A stretch of DNA of 25,330 nt from CAZUHK01 sp964620345 (GTDB lineage Bacteria; Planctomycetota; Phycisphaerae; Phycisphaerales; Zrk34), in the NCBI GenBank assembly GCA_964620345.1, contig CAZUHK010000019.1, positions 1 to 25,330 of the forward strand, read 5' to 3'. The translations under genes were made by a program, and so were the position numbers. The notes beneath the pieces are model-generated. The model saw only the letters and a list, made by a program, of their open reading frames with translations. It made no database searches and was not told where the DNA came from. Below, piece after piece: positions 7,709 through 15,366 of the stretch. Position 1 is the stretch's first letter. Each line of letters begins with the position of its first letter.

Positions 7709-8149
7709 ATGGGCGGTTCGCGGGCATCGGATGGGTCCGGGCCGGTGCGCGTGGGCCTGGGCGTGCTGGTGGAGCGGCGAGCCGAGGGCGTGCGGCTGCT
7801 GGTGTCGCGCCGGCCGAGCGACGCGGTGTATGCCGGTTACTGGGAATTGCCCGGCGGCAAGGCGCTCGAAGACGAGGCGCCCGCGCAGTGCCTCGTGCGC
7901 GAGTTTCGCGAAGAGCTGGGCATCGAAGTGAAAGTGACCGGCTCGCTGCCGACGGTCGAGCACGTCTACCCGCACGGCCACGTGGTGCTGCACCCGTTCT
8001 ACTGCGAACGTGACGGCCGCGCGGGCAACGAACCGCGCAACCTTCAGGTGGCCGAGCACAGATGGATCGCCCCGGCCGAGCTGGCCGAGTTGAAACTGCC
8101 CGAGGCCAACGAACCGATCACGCGGCGCATCATCGCGGACCTGGGTTAA
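7709..8149 (+). CDS. MutT-like Nudix hydrolase
   Basis: This is a 146-residue protein. The Nudix box is complete at residues 50-72: G50, E56, R64-E65 and E68-E69, then L70-G71-I72. It is preceded by GYWELPGGK, as in MutT-type enzymes. These proteins hydrolyse nucleoside diphosphates linked to another group. MutT itself removes 8-oxo-dGTP from the nucleotide pool, which prevents A:T to C:G changes. The short length, with nothing beyond the Nudix fold, fits that role, but substrate cannot be fixed by motif. The ATG at 7709 is preferred. The upstream in-frame ATG at 7631 would turn the AT-rich DnaA-box island into coding sequence. The 3' end overlaps the convergent membrane-protein gene by 20 nt. 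Confidence 0.88.
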   Translation: MGGSRASDGSGPVRVGLGVLVERRAEGVRLLVSRRPSDAVYAGYWELPGGKALEDEAPAQCLVREFREELGIEVKVTGSLPTVEHVYPHGHVVLHPFYCERDGRAGNEPRNLQVAEHRWIAPAELAELKLPEANEPITRRIIADLG

Positions 8150-9266
8150 TCGACTCGTGCGCTTCGCGCTGCAGCAACACCATCCACCCGCCGAACGGCC
8201 GACGCCAGCGCAGCCGCGACCGCTCGGGCACCGACTCATGAAAACCGCCCGAGGCGGTGACCAGCGTGGCCAGTGGGTACCGCGGCGCGGGCCGGTCGGC
8301 CTCACTGCGAATGTAATAGACCGGCGCATCGCTGTAGTACTTCACCGAGGCGATGTTCGACGACGCCTCGGGCGAATACAACCACACCTGCTTCGGCGGG
8401 CCGCCCAATCGCTTCTCGATCCGCTCGAACAGTGCCGGCACGCTGTTTCGCCGGGTCAAAGCGTCTTCAACGCTGATGCCGGCGGTGACGGTGCACGTGA
8501 GCGCCAGGCCCATGAGGATCATCGCCCAGACCCGACGGCGCGCGGCGCGGTACATCACCACCGCGACCCAGGCCAGCGCCGCGCAGAGCATCGCCTGAAG
8601 CAGCAGCCGCAGCATCGGCCCGGCCAGGGCGGGGTCGAAGTTCAGCCGCGCCGACAGGGCCGGCACCGCGAACACCACCGCCGCGCCGCCGATCAGCACG
8701 GTCACGATCACCGCCGCGGCGACGAAGACCACCGGCGCGCCGCGCCGGTCGGCATCGTCGTCCAGCCACGGGCGCACCCACGCGGCGACGACCACCGCCA
8801 GCGGCGCCAGCACGATCGGCACGATGAACGCCGCGTCCACCGCCACCCGTGCGATCAGGGCGTTGAGCGGATCGGTCAGCAGCAGCACCGCCGCGATCAG
8901 CCCGGTCAGCCCATCGCGCCATCGCGTCGCGGCCCAGGCCGTGGCCGCGGCGACCAGCAGGGAGAAGACCGCGCCCGGCAGGCGCAGGCCCAGCTCGCCG
9001 CCGACCCGCGACAGGCCCCACTGCCGCAGCATTCCGCCCGGCCCGGTCGCGTCGCCGCGCTGCGCCGCCACGGCGTGGGCCGCCTCGCCGGGAAACCACA
9101 GCGGATGATTGCCCAGCGACCAGACATAGTTGAACGCCGCCCAGCCCAGCACGACGCCCGCGGCGACCAGCGCCGCGCGACGGTGAGGGCGCGGCAGCAG
9201 GGCGATGGCGCCCGGCAGATCGCCCCGGGCCGGGCCGGCGGCGTCCGAATGGGAATCACGAATCAT
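8130..9266 (-). CDS. Membrane protein related to GT-C (ArnT/PMT, GT39-like) glycosyltransferases, probably divergent
   Basis: This 378-residue protein has a cytoplasmic N-terminus, several hydrophobic helices to about residue 270, and a soluble C-terminal tail of about 100 residues. The order HPLWFPGEAAHA, then ELGLRLPGAVFSLLVA, then DPLNALIARVAVDAAF follows the start of ArnT/PMT-like proteins. In those, an Asp-Glu pair sits where this protein has GEAAHA, and a KPPLYYW-type loop follows that is missing here. Catalysis by the usual mechanism is therefore doubtful. The start at 9266 is chosen because a TACAAT -10 lies just 6 nt before it, which implies a leaderless mRNA. Longer starts at 9284 and 9311 exist but would lie upstream of that promoter's transcription start. 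Confidence 0.65.
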   Translation of the reverse strand: MIRDSHSDAAGPARGDLPGAIALLPRPHRRAALVAAGVVLGWAAFNYVWSLGNHPLWFPGEAAHAVAAQRGDATGPGGMLRQWGLSRVGGELGLRLPGAVFSLLVAAATAWAATRWRDGLTGLIAAVLLLTDPLNALIARVAVDAAFIVPIVLAPLAVVVAAWVRPWLDDDADRRGAPVVFVAAAVIVTVLIGGAAVVFAVPALSARLNFDPALAGPMLRLLLQAMLCAALAWVAVVMYRAARRRVWAMILMGLALTCTVTAGISVEDALTRRNSVPALFERIEKRLGGPPKQVWLYSPEASSNIASVKYYSDAPVYYIRSEADRPAPRYPLATLVTASGGFHESVPERSRLRWRRPFGGWMVLLQREAHESINPGPR

Positions 9267-9272
9267 GCGGCG

Positions 9273-9301
9273 ATTGTAGCCCATGGGCCGATCATTGTTT
9301 C
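9273..9301 (-). promoter_or_regulatory. Leaderless promoter of the GT-C-like gene
   Basis: TACAAT (9278-9273) ends 6 nt before the ATG at 9266. A half-matching -35 (GAAACA, 9301-9296) stands 17 nt upstream. The predicted transcription start falls on or next to the start codon. Confidence 0.5.
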
Positions 9302-9391
9302 GCGGGTTCATCGACGACCGTTGCCGCCGCGGGATGCGACAAACCGTTATCCCGGCGTAAGGAAAATGTGAGCGTTGTGTTAGCTTCGTGC

Positions 9392-9420
9392 TTGACATCC
9401 GACCGACCGGAGCGTTTGCT
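9392..9420 (+). promoter_or_regulatory. Promoter of the lipid-kinase gene
   Basis: TTGACA (9392-9397) is a perfect -35. It is followed after 17 nt by TTTGCT (9415-9420), a weaker -10. Transcription would start near 9427, about 30 nt before the GTG start. Confidence 0.5.
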
Positions 9421-9458
9421 ATGGCACTGTTGTTGACTTACCTGGTGGTGGCCGGGCC

Positions 9459-10451
9459 GTGACTGACCTTTTGATTCCCCCAACCGAGGTTTACGTGGCT
9501 GCGTCGGCGCAGCGCCGTGTCGGGCCCGGGCCCGACGGGCCGTGGGTCGCGATCGTGGCCAATCCGTATTCGGGTCACGGCGCCAACCGGCGGATCGTCG
9601 CCCGCCTGCAGGCGGCGCTGGACGAGCGTGGCCTGGCCAGCCGGGCGCTGTGGGATCCGCTCGAGCGCGACGCGGTGCTGAGCGACACGGACCGGCTGGG
9701 TGATTGCCGCTGCGTGATCGTCGCCGGCGGCGATGGCACCGTGGCCGACGTGCTCAACCAGACGACCGACGTGCCGGTGGCGATGGTGCCGATCGGCAAC
9801 GAGAACCTGTTCGCGCGTCAGTTCGGCTACGACACGCCCGAGCAGGTGGCCGCGGCGGTGGCCGGCGGCAAGACCCGCCGCATCGACCTGGGCCGGGCCA
9901 ACGGCCGGCGGTTTGGCATGATGGTCAGCGTCGGCCTCGACGCCGACGTGGTCGACCGCGTCAGCCGATGGCGCGGCGCAAGCAACGGCGGCACCCGTGG
10001 CACCAGCGAAGGCGAAGGTGAAGGTGAAGGCCTGCGCCGCGTGACGCGCCTCAGCTACGTCAAGCCGATGCTCGGCGCCCTGGCCGGTTACGATTACCCG
10101 CAGCTCACGCTGGACACCGGCGACCGGCAGGTGCGCGGCGCGCACGCGATCGTGTTCAACATCCCGCAGTACGCGATGGGTCTGCCGTTCGTGCCCGAGG
10201 CGCGCGATGACGATGGGCTGTTGCACTGGGTGGTCTTCGAGAAGCCCGGCGCGCTGGCGCTGGGCGGGTACCTGGCGTGGGTGGCGCTGGGCCGGCACCT
10301 GCGCTGCGGTTCGGTGCGGCACGGCAAGGCCCGGTCGCTGCGGATCACCGCTGCGGACCGCGCCGCGGTGCAGATCGACGGCGACGCGGCGGGCACGACG
10401 CCCGTGGACGTGTCGATCGAACCCCGGGCGGTGGACGTGATCGTGCCCTGA
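9459..10451 (+). CDS. Diacylglycerol kinase family lipid kinase
   Basis: This 330-residue protein has the DAGK catalytic fold: VAIVANPYSGHGANRR near residue 30, VAGGDGTVADVLNQ (GGDGT nucleotide-binding motif) near residue 90, and IGNENLFARQFG after it. The C-terminal half, including DGDAAGTTPVDVSI, matches the second domain of YegS/DgkB-type kinases. The family phosphorylates diacylglycerol or a related lipid from the cytoplasmic face. The start is a GTG overlapping the stop of a 13-codon frame (9421-9462). Residues 184-191 are a GEGEGEGE run encoded by four tandem GAAGGY hexamers, an unusual surface insert. A GTG at 9496 is an alternative start that keeps the whole domain. Confidence 0.85.
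   Translation: MTDLLIPPTEVYVAASAQRRVGPGPDGPWVAIVANPYSGHGANRRIVARLQAALDERGLASRALWDPLERDAVLSDTDRLGDCRCVIVAGGDGTVADVLNQTTDVPVAMVPIGNENLFARQFGYDTPEQVAAAVAGGKTRRIDLGRANGRRFGMMVSVGLDADVVDRVSRWRGASNGGTRGTSEGEGEGEGLRRVTRLSYVKPMLGALAGYDYPQLTLDTGDRQVRGAHAIVFNIPQYAMGLPFVPEARDDDGLLHWVVFEKPGALALGGYLAWVALGRHLRCGSVRHGKARSLRITAADRAAVQIDGDAAGTTPVDVSIEPRAVDVIVP
10008..10031. repeat. Tandem hexamer (GAAGGY)x4 inside the lipid-kinase gene
   Basis: Four consecutive GAAGGC/GAAGGT units encode Glu-Gly repeats. Slippage would change length by two residues and keep the frame. Confidence 0.85.
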
Positions 10452-10460
10452 GCGTTTTGA

Positions 10461-10490
10461 TGTGACTCAGCCCGCCGCGGCGCATTTAAT
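10461..10490 (+). promoter_or_regulatory. Leaderless promoter of the 58-residue ORF
   Basis: TTTAAT (10485-10490) ends 5 nt before the ATG at 10496. TGTGAC (10461-10466) is an 18-nt-spaced -35 candidate. The hexamer is an AT patch in otherwise GC-rich sequence. Confidence 0.4.
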
Positions 10491-10495
10491 GCGGC

Positions 10496-10672
10496 ATGGC
10501 CGACAAACCCACACAACCGGACAAGCCCCGCCGCAAGCGGATGCACGAAGACGTGCCGACGTGGGTGGACACCTGCTGCTGCGAGCCCGAGCCGCGCTGG
10601 CAGGCGGTCGACGAGGCGTGGCGCGAGCGCAACGGCAAGCAACGCGACGGGAATGATGCGCCGAGCGATTGA
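10496..10672 (+). CDS. Small protein of unknown function, 58 residues, Cys-triplet
   Basis: The frame starts at ATG 10496 and ends at TGA 10670-10672. It begins MADKPTQPDKPRRKRMHED, is highly charged and has no membrane segment. A CCC triplet at residues 27-29 sits in TWVDTCCCEPEPRW, which could bind metal. Third codon positions are mostly G or C, as in the neighbouring genes, which supports real coding. It sits between the lipid kinase and msrA, on the same strand, with its own candidate leaderless promoter. I do not recognise the family. Confidence 0.5.
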   Translation: MADKPTQPDKPRRKRMHEDVPTWVDTCCCEPEPRWQAVDEAWRERNGKQRDGNDAPSD

Positions 10673-10687
10673 CGCGATCGGCGCGGA

Positions 10688-10693
10688 TACACT
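10688..10693 (+). promoter_or_regulatory. -10 box of msrA, leaderless type
   Basis: TACACT ends 5 nt before the ATG at 10699. No -35 stands at 17 nt. TTGACG (10669-10674) is close but only 13 nt away. Confidence 0.4.
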
Positions 10694-10698
10694 GGCGC

Positions 10699-11376
10699 AT
10701 GCTTCGTCACCTTTTCACCGGAACCTTCGCGATGTGGATGATGTTCAGTGGACTGTCGTGCAACCGCCCGGCCGACGGCGGCGGCGGCGCATTGCCCGAG
10801 CCGGCGGCCGATGCGCCCCGAGCCGATCAGCCGGGCGCGGCGACCGCGGTGTTCGCCGGCGGGTGCTTCTGGTGCGTCGAGGCGGTGTTCGAGCAGCTCG
10901 AAGGCGTGAGCGACGTGGTCAGCGGCTACGCCGGCGGCGAGGCGCAGACGGCCGACTACCGCCAGGTCTCGGCCGGCCGGACCGATCACGCCGAGGTCGT
11001 GCGGGTCACCTACGACCCGTCGAAGATCACCTACGGCCAACTTCTGCGCGTCTTTTTCGCCACGCACGACCCGACCACGCTCAACCGCCAGGGCCCCGAT
11101 GTGGGCCGGCAGTACCGATCGGCCGCGTTCTACGCCGACGACGAGCAGAGGCAGCTCGCCGAGCAATACATCGCCCAGCTCAACCAGGCCGGGGTGTACG
11201 ACCAGCCGATCGTCACCACGCTCGAACCGCTCGAGGGTTTCTACCCGGCCGAGCGGTATCACCAGGACTTCATGGCGAACAACCCCGATCACCCGTACAT
11301 CCAGGCCCACGCGGTGAAGAAGGTGAACAAGACGCGCCAGAAGTTTGGCGAGCTGACGAAGCCGCCGGGCGAATAA
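10699..11376 (+). CDS. msrA: Peptide-methionine (S)-S-oxide reductase, exported lipoprotein form
   Basis: This 225-residue protein has the MsrA active-site motif GCFWC at 55-59, with Cys56 as the catalytic cysteine. EGVSDVVSGYAGG, DHAEVVRV and FYPAERYHQDF follow as in the family. MsrA repairs S-methionine sulfoxide in proteins. The first 20 residues form a hydrophobic signal (MLRHLFTGTFAMWMMFSGLS) followed by Cys21, suggesting a lipoprotein anchored outside the cytoplasm. The lipobox is imperfect (GLS before Cys). An Ala/Pro/Gly-rich linker joins the anchor to the enzyme. The ATG at 10699 is chosen over 10669 because it gives a proper signal peptide and follows a -10 box. A long inverted repeat lies just after the stop codon. 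Confidence 0.93.
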   Translation: MLRHLFTGTFAMWMMFSGLSCNRPADGGGGALPEPAADAPRADQPGAATAVFAGGCFWCVEAVFEQLEGVSDVVSGYAGGEAQTADYRQVSAGRTDHAEVVRVTYDPSKITYGQLLRVFFATHDPTTLNRQGPDVGRQYRSAAFYADDEQRQLAEQYIAQLNQAGVYDQPIVTTLEPLEGFYPAERYHQDFMANNPDHPYIQAHAVKKVNKTRQKFGELTKPPGE

Positions 11377-11381
11377 CACCC

Positions 11382-11461
11382 CGCCGCTCGCGGCTTCGCG
11401 CGGGGCGGACGGCCCAGCCCGCACCCGCCGCGCGGCGCATGGCGCGAAGCCGCGAGCGGCG
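11382..11461. repeat. Long inverted repeat, family 2, copy 1
   Basis: Perfect 20-bp arms (11382-11401 and 11442-11461) are separated by 40 nt. Each arm holds an inner palindrome, GCCGC-TC-GCGGC, followed by TTCGCGC. The element fills the gap between the convergent msrA and formyltransferase genes and touches the latter's stop codon, so it may act as a two-way transcription barrier. A near-identical pair occurs after dnaA. Confidence 0.88.
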
Positions 11462-12289
11462 CTACCCGCCAGGCCCGAACTCAACGATCGGCAACGCCCG
11501 CCGCCGCGCCGGGCGTTCGAGCATCCGTGCAACGCCGCCGGCGCGCACCAGCTTCGCCACGTGCCGGCCCAGGTCACCGGACCATTGACGATTGAGCGTG
11601 AGGTAGCCGCGGGTCAGATCCTGCTCGGCGAACGTCAGCTCGCGCCCGGCGGCCAGATCATCCAGCGCCGCGAGCACGATGGCCGTGCCCAGGGCGGTGA
11701 GCTTCATGTTGATCGAAAGCACGGTGTCGGGCGGTTCGATCGTCGCGCGTCGCTGGCCGAGGATGTCGCCGGCGTCGATCTTCTGTGCCAGCCGATGCAC
11801 CGTGACGCCGATGTTCAGCGGATCGTGGTGCAACAGCGCCCACTGGGTACACCGGGTGCCGCGGTAGTAGGGGCTCAGGCCCCAGTGCAGGTTCAGCGCG
11901 AGCGGCGCGGTGTCGATCACGGCCGGTTTGACGATGGCCGTGCCGTGGTCGAGCAGCACGTCGGGCTGCTCGGCGGCGAGCCGATCACGCACCGAGTCGG
12001 CGTTGATCGCGTCGGCCCACAAGACCGGGATGTCGGGGTGCAGGTCGTGCCAGTCGTGGGCGAATTGCGCGTCGTACACCCCGGCCTCGGCGCGGGTTCG
12101 CACCTTCGTCGGCACGCGGCCCGCGGCGCGGCCGGTGGCCAGGCGGCTGCGCAGGCGGTTCTTCACGCCCTGCAAGCCCGACCACTGCCGGCCCTCGATC
12201 ACTGCCAGCGCCACCGGGTGCCGCGCGTGCACGCGATTGACCAACGCCAGGTGCTGCGGCCGGCCACCGATGAGGCAGATGATCTTCAC
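11462..12289 (-). CDS. Formyltransferase (methionyl-tRNA formyltransferase-like N-terminal domain)
   Basis: This 275-residue protein has the formyl-transfer core. NLHWGLSPYYRGTRC (N133, H135) matches the NxHxSLLPxYRG motif, and the Asp of KIDAGDIL (D172) completes the Asn-His-Asp set. The family moves a formyl group from 10-formyl-tetrahydrofolate to an amine. The protein lacks the C-terminal tRNA-binding domain of Fmt. It is coupled to a polysaccharide deacetylase gene, so an amino-sugar target is more likely. The GTG start overlaps the deacetylase TGA (GTGA), implying coupled translation. The order fits a two-step surface-sugar modification, deacetylation then N-formylation, which is inference. 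Confidence 0.8.
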   Translation of the reverse strand: MKIICLIGGRPQHLALVNRVHARHPVALAVIEGRQWSGLQGVKNRLRSRLATGRAAGRVPTKVRTRAEAGVYDAQFAHDWHDLHPDIPVLWADAINADSVRDRLAAEQPDVLLDHGTAIVKPAVIDTAPLALNLHWGLSPYYRGTRCTQWALLHHDPLNIGVTVHRLAQKIDAGDILGQRRATIEPPDTVLSINMKLTALGTAIVLAALDDLAAGRELTFAEQDLTRGYLTLNRQWSGDLGRHVAKLVRAGGVARMLERPARRRALPIVEFGPGG

Positions 12290-13245
12290 AGTGACATTCC
12301 CCTGCCCCCCGCGGGCGTGCGGGTGAAGCCAACGTCCGAGCGATGCACCTCGCACTGGCCGTCGATGTCCCGATCGCCCCACAACGTGAAGCGGCCGAGC
12401 GTGAGCCGGGCCGGCGGATCGCCAGCCAGCGGCAGCGGGTTCTTGTGTTTGGCTACCGTGATGCCCCACCGCAGCCCCGCGTCCGCCGCGGCGTCGAGCG
12501 TGGCGCGATCGTGGTCGCCATTGGGGTAGGAGATGATCGTCGGCGTCGCGCCGCAGATCGCGTGCAGGTCGCGCTGGCATCCGGTGATCTGCTCGCGCCT
12601 GGCATCGTCGCTGTACGCCGTGAGGATCGCGTGGTCGACGCTGTGGTTGCCCACATGCACCAGCCGATGCGCCGCGAGGTCGCGCAGCTCGGCCGGCGTG
12701 AACGGCCGATCGACATCGCCGATCGGTCGCAGGCAATCATCGCCCAGCGCCTCGCGCAGCGCCGCTTCGACGCGGTCGGTCGGCATCGCCTTGAGCTCAT
12801 CCCGCCGCGCCAACAGCGTTCGGCCCGCGTCGATGTGGCGGTGGCGGTGCAGCACGTCCCACCAGAAGCATCGGCCGGTCTTCACGTGGCCGGTCGAGAT
12901 GAAGAACACCGCCGGCACGTCGCACGCCGCAAGCACGTCCAGCGCCAGGCGGTTGTTGAAATACCCATCGTCGAACGTCGCCATCACGTAGCGCCCCTCG
13001 GGGTCCAGCCCGGCATCCAGGTCATCAGGGCTGACGAAGCGATACCCGGCTCGCTGATAATGCTCGACGAAGCGGCGGAAGTGATCGACGGTGATCGCCT
13101 GCTGAGGCGCGATGTGGTCGGCCGCGACCTGCGCCGCGTCGGCGAACAGGGCGTGGAACAGGTACGTGATCAGCGCCGGCCGATCGCGATGCAACCGCCC
13201 CGCCGCCCGCCGCAGGTTCATCTTGAGCCGATTGAACGCCGACAT
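12286..13245 (-). CDS. Polysaccharide deacetylase (NodB / CE4 family)
   Basis: This 319-residue protein has NodB motif 1, TFDDGY (90-95), giving the catalytic and metal-binding Asp pair. Motif 2 is HSVDH (201-205), supplying two metal-ligand histidines. AVFFISTGHV and ISYPNGDHD follow the usual order. No signal peptide is seen, so it probably acts on lipid-linked or nucleotide-linked sugars in the cytoplasm. The start at 13245 is preferred because a TATGCT -10 ends 8 nt before it. Its stop overlaps the start of the formyltransferase, forming a two-gene operon. The exact sugar substrate cannot be read from the sequence. Confidence 0.87.
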   Translation of the reverse strand: MSAFNRLKMNLRRAAGRLHRDRPALITYLFHALFADAAQVAADHIAPQQAITVDHFRRFVEHYQRAGYRFVSPDDLDAGLDPEGRYVMATFDDGYFNNRLALDVLAACDVPAVFFISTGHVKTGRCFWWDVLHRHRHIDAGRTLLARRDELKAMPTDRVEAALREALGDDCLRPIGDVDRPFTPAELRDLAAHRLVHVGNHSVDHAILTAYSDDARREQITGCQRDLHAICGATPTIISYPNGDHDRATLDAAADAGLRWGITVAKHKNPLPLAGDPPARLTLGRFTLWGDRDIDGQCEVHRSDVGFTRTPAGGRGMSL

Positions 13246-13253
13246 GCGAATCC

Positions 13254-13259
13254 AGCATA
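13254..13259 (-). promoter_or_regulatory. -10 box of the deacetylase-formyltransferase operon, leaderless type
   Basis: TATGCT (13259-13254) ends 8 nt before the ATG at 13245. No convincing -35 is visible. Confidence 0.4.
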
Positions 13260-13338
13260 CCGGTGCGGACATCGCGGGGCCACGAAGTGACGGCGCGCAC
13301 CAAGCGGGGGAGGCGGTTGTTGGGCTGTCGCGAGTCGC

Positions 13339-15366
13339 TTACCCGTTCCACAGCCAGTCGATCTCATCCTGCGACAGCTCGATGTCCATCGCCGGCAGGG
13401 AGGTGTCCATCTCCCATATTTTTTCGGGGCCGATCAGCGCAAAGCTGGGGAACGGCTGACAGAGCACGAACGCCGCGGCGATGTTGATCGCGGTGCAGCC
13501 CTTTTTCTCGGCCAGCTCGTAGGCGCGCCGGCGGCGTTCGAGGTTCGCATCGCTCAGCCAGCAGCGGCGCAGCTCGTCATCGTAGCCGGGGTTTTCCAAC
13601 TCCTTGTCGGTCCGTTCGGTGAAGAAGCCGCGGGCTTGGCTGGACCAGGCGAAGTGCACCACGCCGTTGTCCGCCATCCACTGCCGCGATTGCTCGTCGG
13701 ACATGTGGATGCAGCCGGCCCAGACCGGATCGACCATCTCGGCCAGCGACAGGTTGTTGTTCAGAATCGCCATGCCCTGCTTGCCGTGCTTCTGCGCGTA
13801 GGCGTTGGCTTGTTCAAAGCGCTTGGCCGACCAGTTGGATCCACCGAAGGCCTTGATCCGCCCGGCGTCGACGTGTTCGTTGAGCACGTCGATGAACTCG
13901 CCGACGGGGATGTCTTCGTTGTCGCGGTGCATGATGTAGATGTCGGTGTGATCGGTCTGAAGGTTGTCGAGCGACTGGCCGAGCTCGCGGGTGAGGCCCT
14001 CGGGGTTGCAGTGGGGGGTGTGAGCCCCCTTGGCGACGATGACGATGTCCTCGCGGACGCCGCGGCTGGTCAACCACTGGCCGAGGATCTTGTCGCTGGG
14101 GCCGTACACGTGGCCGGTGTCGAACGTGTTGCCGCCGACCTCGAGCCAGTGGTCGAACATGGGCTGGGCCTTGGCGAACGAGCCGTGAGCGGTCAGCGCG
14201 CCGAAGATGAGCTTGCTGACCGGCTTGTCGAGGCCGGGCACGCGGTCGTACTTCATGTTATGGCCGGGTTGATCGACGCGGATGCGGATGGGCCGGCCGG
14301 CGAGGTCGGTGCTCACCGCCCGAGGGGTTTCATCGTCGTACACCACGCCGACCTGGGTGCGCCAGCGGTCGAGCGTGGCGAGGTTGCCGCGGGTGTCGTC
14401 CCAGCTCATCGCCGGCGCCGGGGCCTGGGTCTGACCGGCGGCGACGCAGCGGGCGACCATCGCCGCCTCATGGCTGAAGGCGTTCATGTCGGTCGGCACT
14501 TCGATCTTGCGTTCGTCTTCGCCGCGCTTGCGGACGATGATCACGCCCGCCGTCGCGTCGCCGCGCGAGGCCTGCCAGGGGTCGGGCAGCGTGATCGAGC
14601 CGTCGGCGCCGACGATGTGCACGGTGTTTTCCAGCCCGGCGCGCACGGCGGTGGCGAGCTGCGCGACGATGCCGTTGTCGAACTTCAGCACCGCCGCGGC
14701 CCATTCGTCGACGCGCGTCTGGCCGACCTGCCCGGCGCCCTTGACGTCGATCGGGTTGGCGAACGGCTGGCCGTCGACCGCGCCGGCGATCAGCCGCGCC
14801 ATCGACACGGGGTAGCAGCCGACATCCATGATCCCCCCGCCGCCCAGCTCGTTGGCGAACAGGCGGCCGGCCGGGTCGATCGTGTCGCCCCCGCCGAACC
14901 CGAACGTCGCGCGCACCATGCGCACCTGGCCGATCTGCCCGTTCCCCAGCAGCTCGACCAGCTTGGCCGTCTGCGGGTGGCAGCGGTACATGAACGCCTC
15001 GGCGAAGAACGTGCCGTGTCGCATCGCCGCGCCGATCATCGCGTCGGCCTGCCACTGGTTAAGCGCCGCGGGCTTCTCGCAGAGCACGTGCTTGCCCGCC
15101 TCGGCCGCCTTGATCGCCCACTGGGCGTGCATCGGATGAGGCGTGGCGATGTACACCGCCTGCACGTTGTCGTCGGCCAGCAGATCGTCGTAGCCGCCGT
15201 GGGCGGTGGGGATGTCGAAGCGCCCGGCGAACGCCTCGGCCGAGGCGCTGGCGCGCGAGCCGACCGCCACGACCCGCCCGGCGCCGCTGTTGGCCACGGC
15301 GTTGGCGAAACACTCGGCGATCTGGCCGGTGGAAAGGATGCCCCAATTCAACGTTGCACTGCTCAT
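13339..15366 (-). CDS. Fused Gfo/Idh/MocA oxidoreductase and aldo/keto reductase
   Basis: This is one 675-residue frame with two enzymes. Residues 1 to about 345 are Gfo/Idh/MocA-type: NWGILSTGQIA nucleotide-binding start, CEKPA (EKP at 97-99), EAFMYRCHP, and GGGGIMDVGCYPVS near 180. Residues from about 373 form an aldo/keto reductase with its full catalytic tetrad: D416, Y421, K446 and H480, in FDTGHVYG, IVAKGAH and IYIMHRDN. Both halves use NAD(P)H, so the protein could pass a sugar-type substrate between two redox steps. A weak AAGGA site lies 10 nt before the ATG. A promoter with TTGCGA, 17 nt, CATGCT is plausible upstream. No frameshift is seen at the junction, so the fusion looks genuine. 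The substrate is unknown. Confidence 0.9.
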   Translation of the reverse strand: MSSATLNWGILSTGQIAECFANAVANSGAGRVVAVGSRASASAEAFAGRFDIPTAHGGYDDLLADDNVQAVYIATPHPMHAQWAIKAAEAGKHVLCEKPAALNQWQADAMIGAAMRHGTFFAEAFMYRCHPQTAKLVELLGNGQIGQVRMVRATFGFGGGDTIDPAGRLFANELGGGGIMDVGCYPVSMARLIAGAVDGQPFANPIDVKGAGQVGQTRVDEWAAAVLKFDNGIVAQLATAVRAGLENTVHIVGADGSITLPDPWQASRGDATAGVIIVRKRGEDERKIEVPTDMNAFSHEAAMVARCVAAGQTQAPAPAMSWDDTRGNLATLDRWRTQVGVVYDDETPRAVSTDLAGRPIRIRVDQPGHNMKYDRVPGLDKPVSKLIFGALTAHGSFAKAQPMFDHWLEVGGNTFDTGHVYGPSDKILGQWLTSRGVREDIVIVAKGAHTPHCNPEGLTRELGQSLDNLQTDHTDIYIMHRDNEDIPVGEFIDVLNEHVDAGRIKAFGGSNWSAKRFEQANAYAQKHGKQGMAILNNNLSLAEMVDPVWAGCIHMSDEQSRQWMADNGVVHFAWSSQARGFFTERTDKELENPGYDDELRRCWLSDANLERRRRAYELAEKKGCTAINIAAAFVLCQPFPSFALIGPEKIWEMDTSLPAMDIELSQDEIDWLWNG

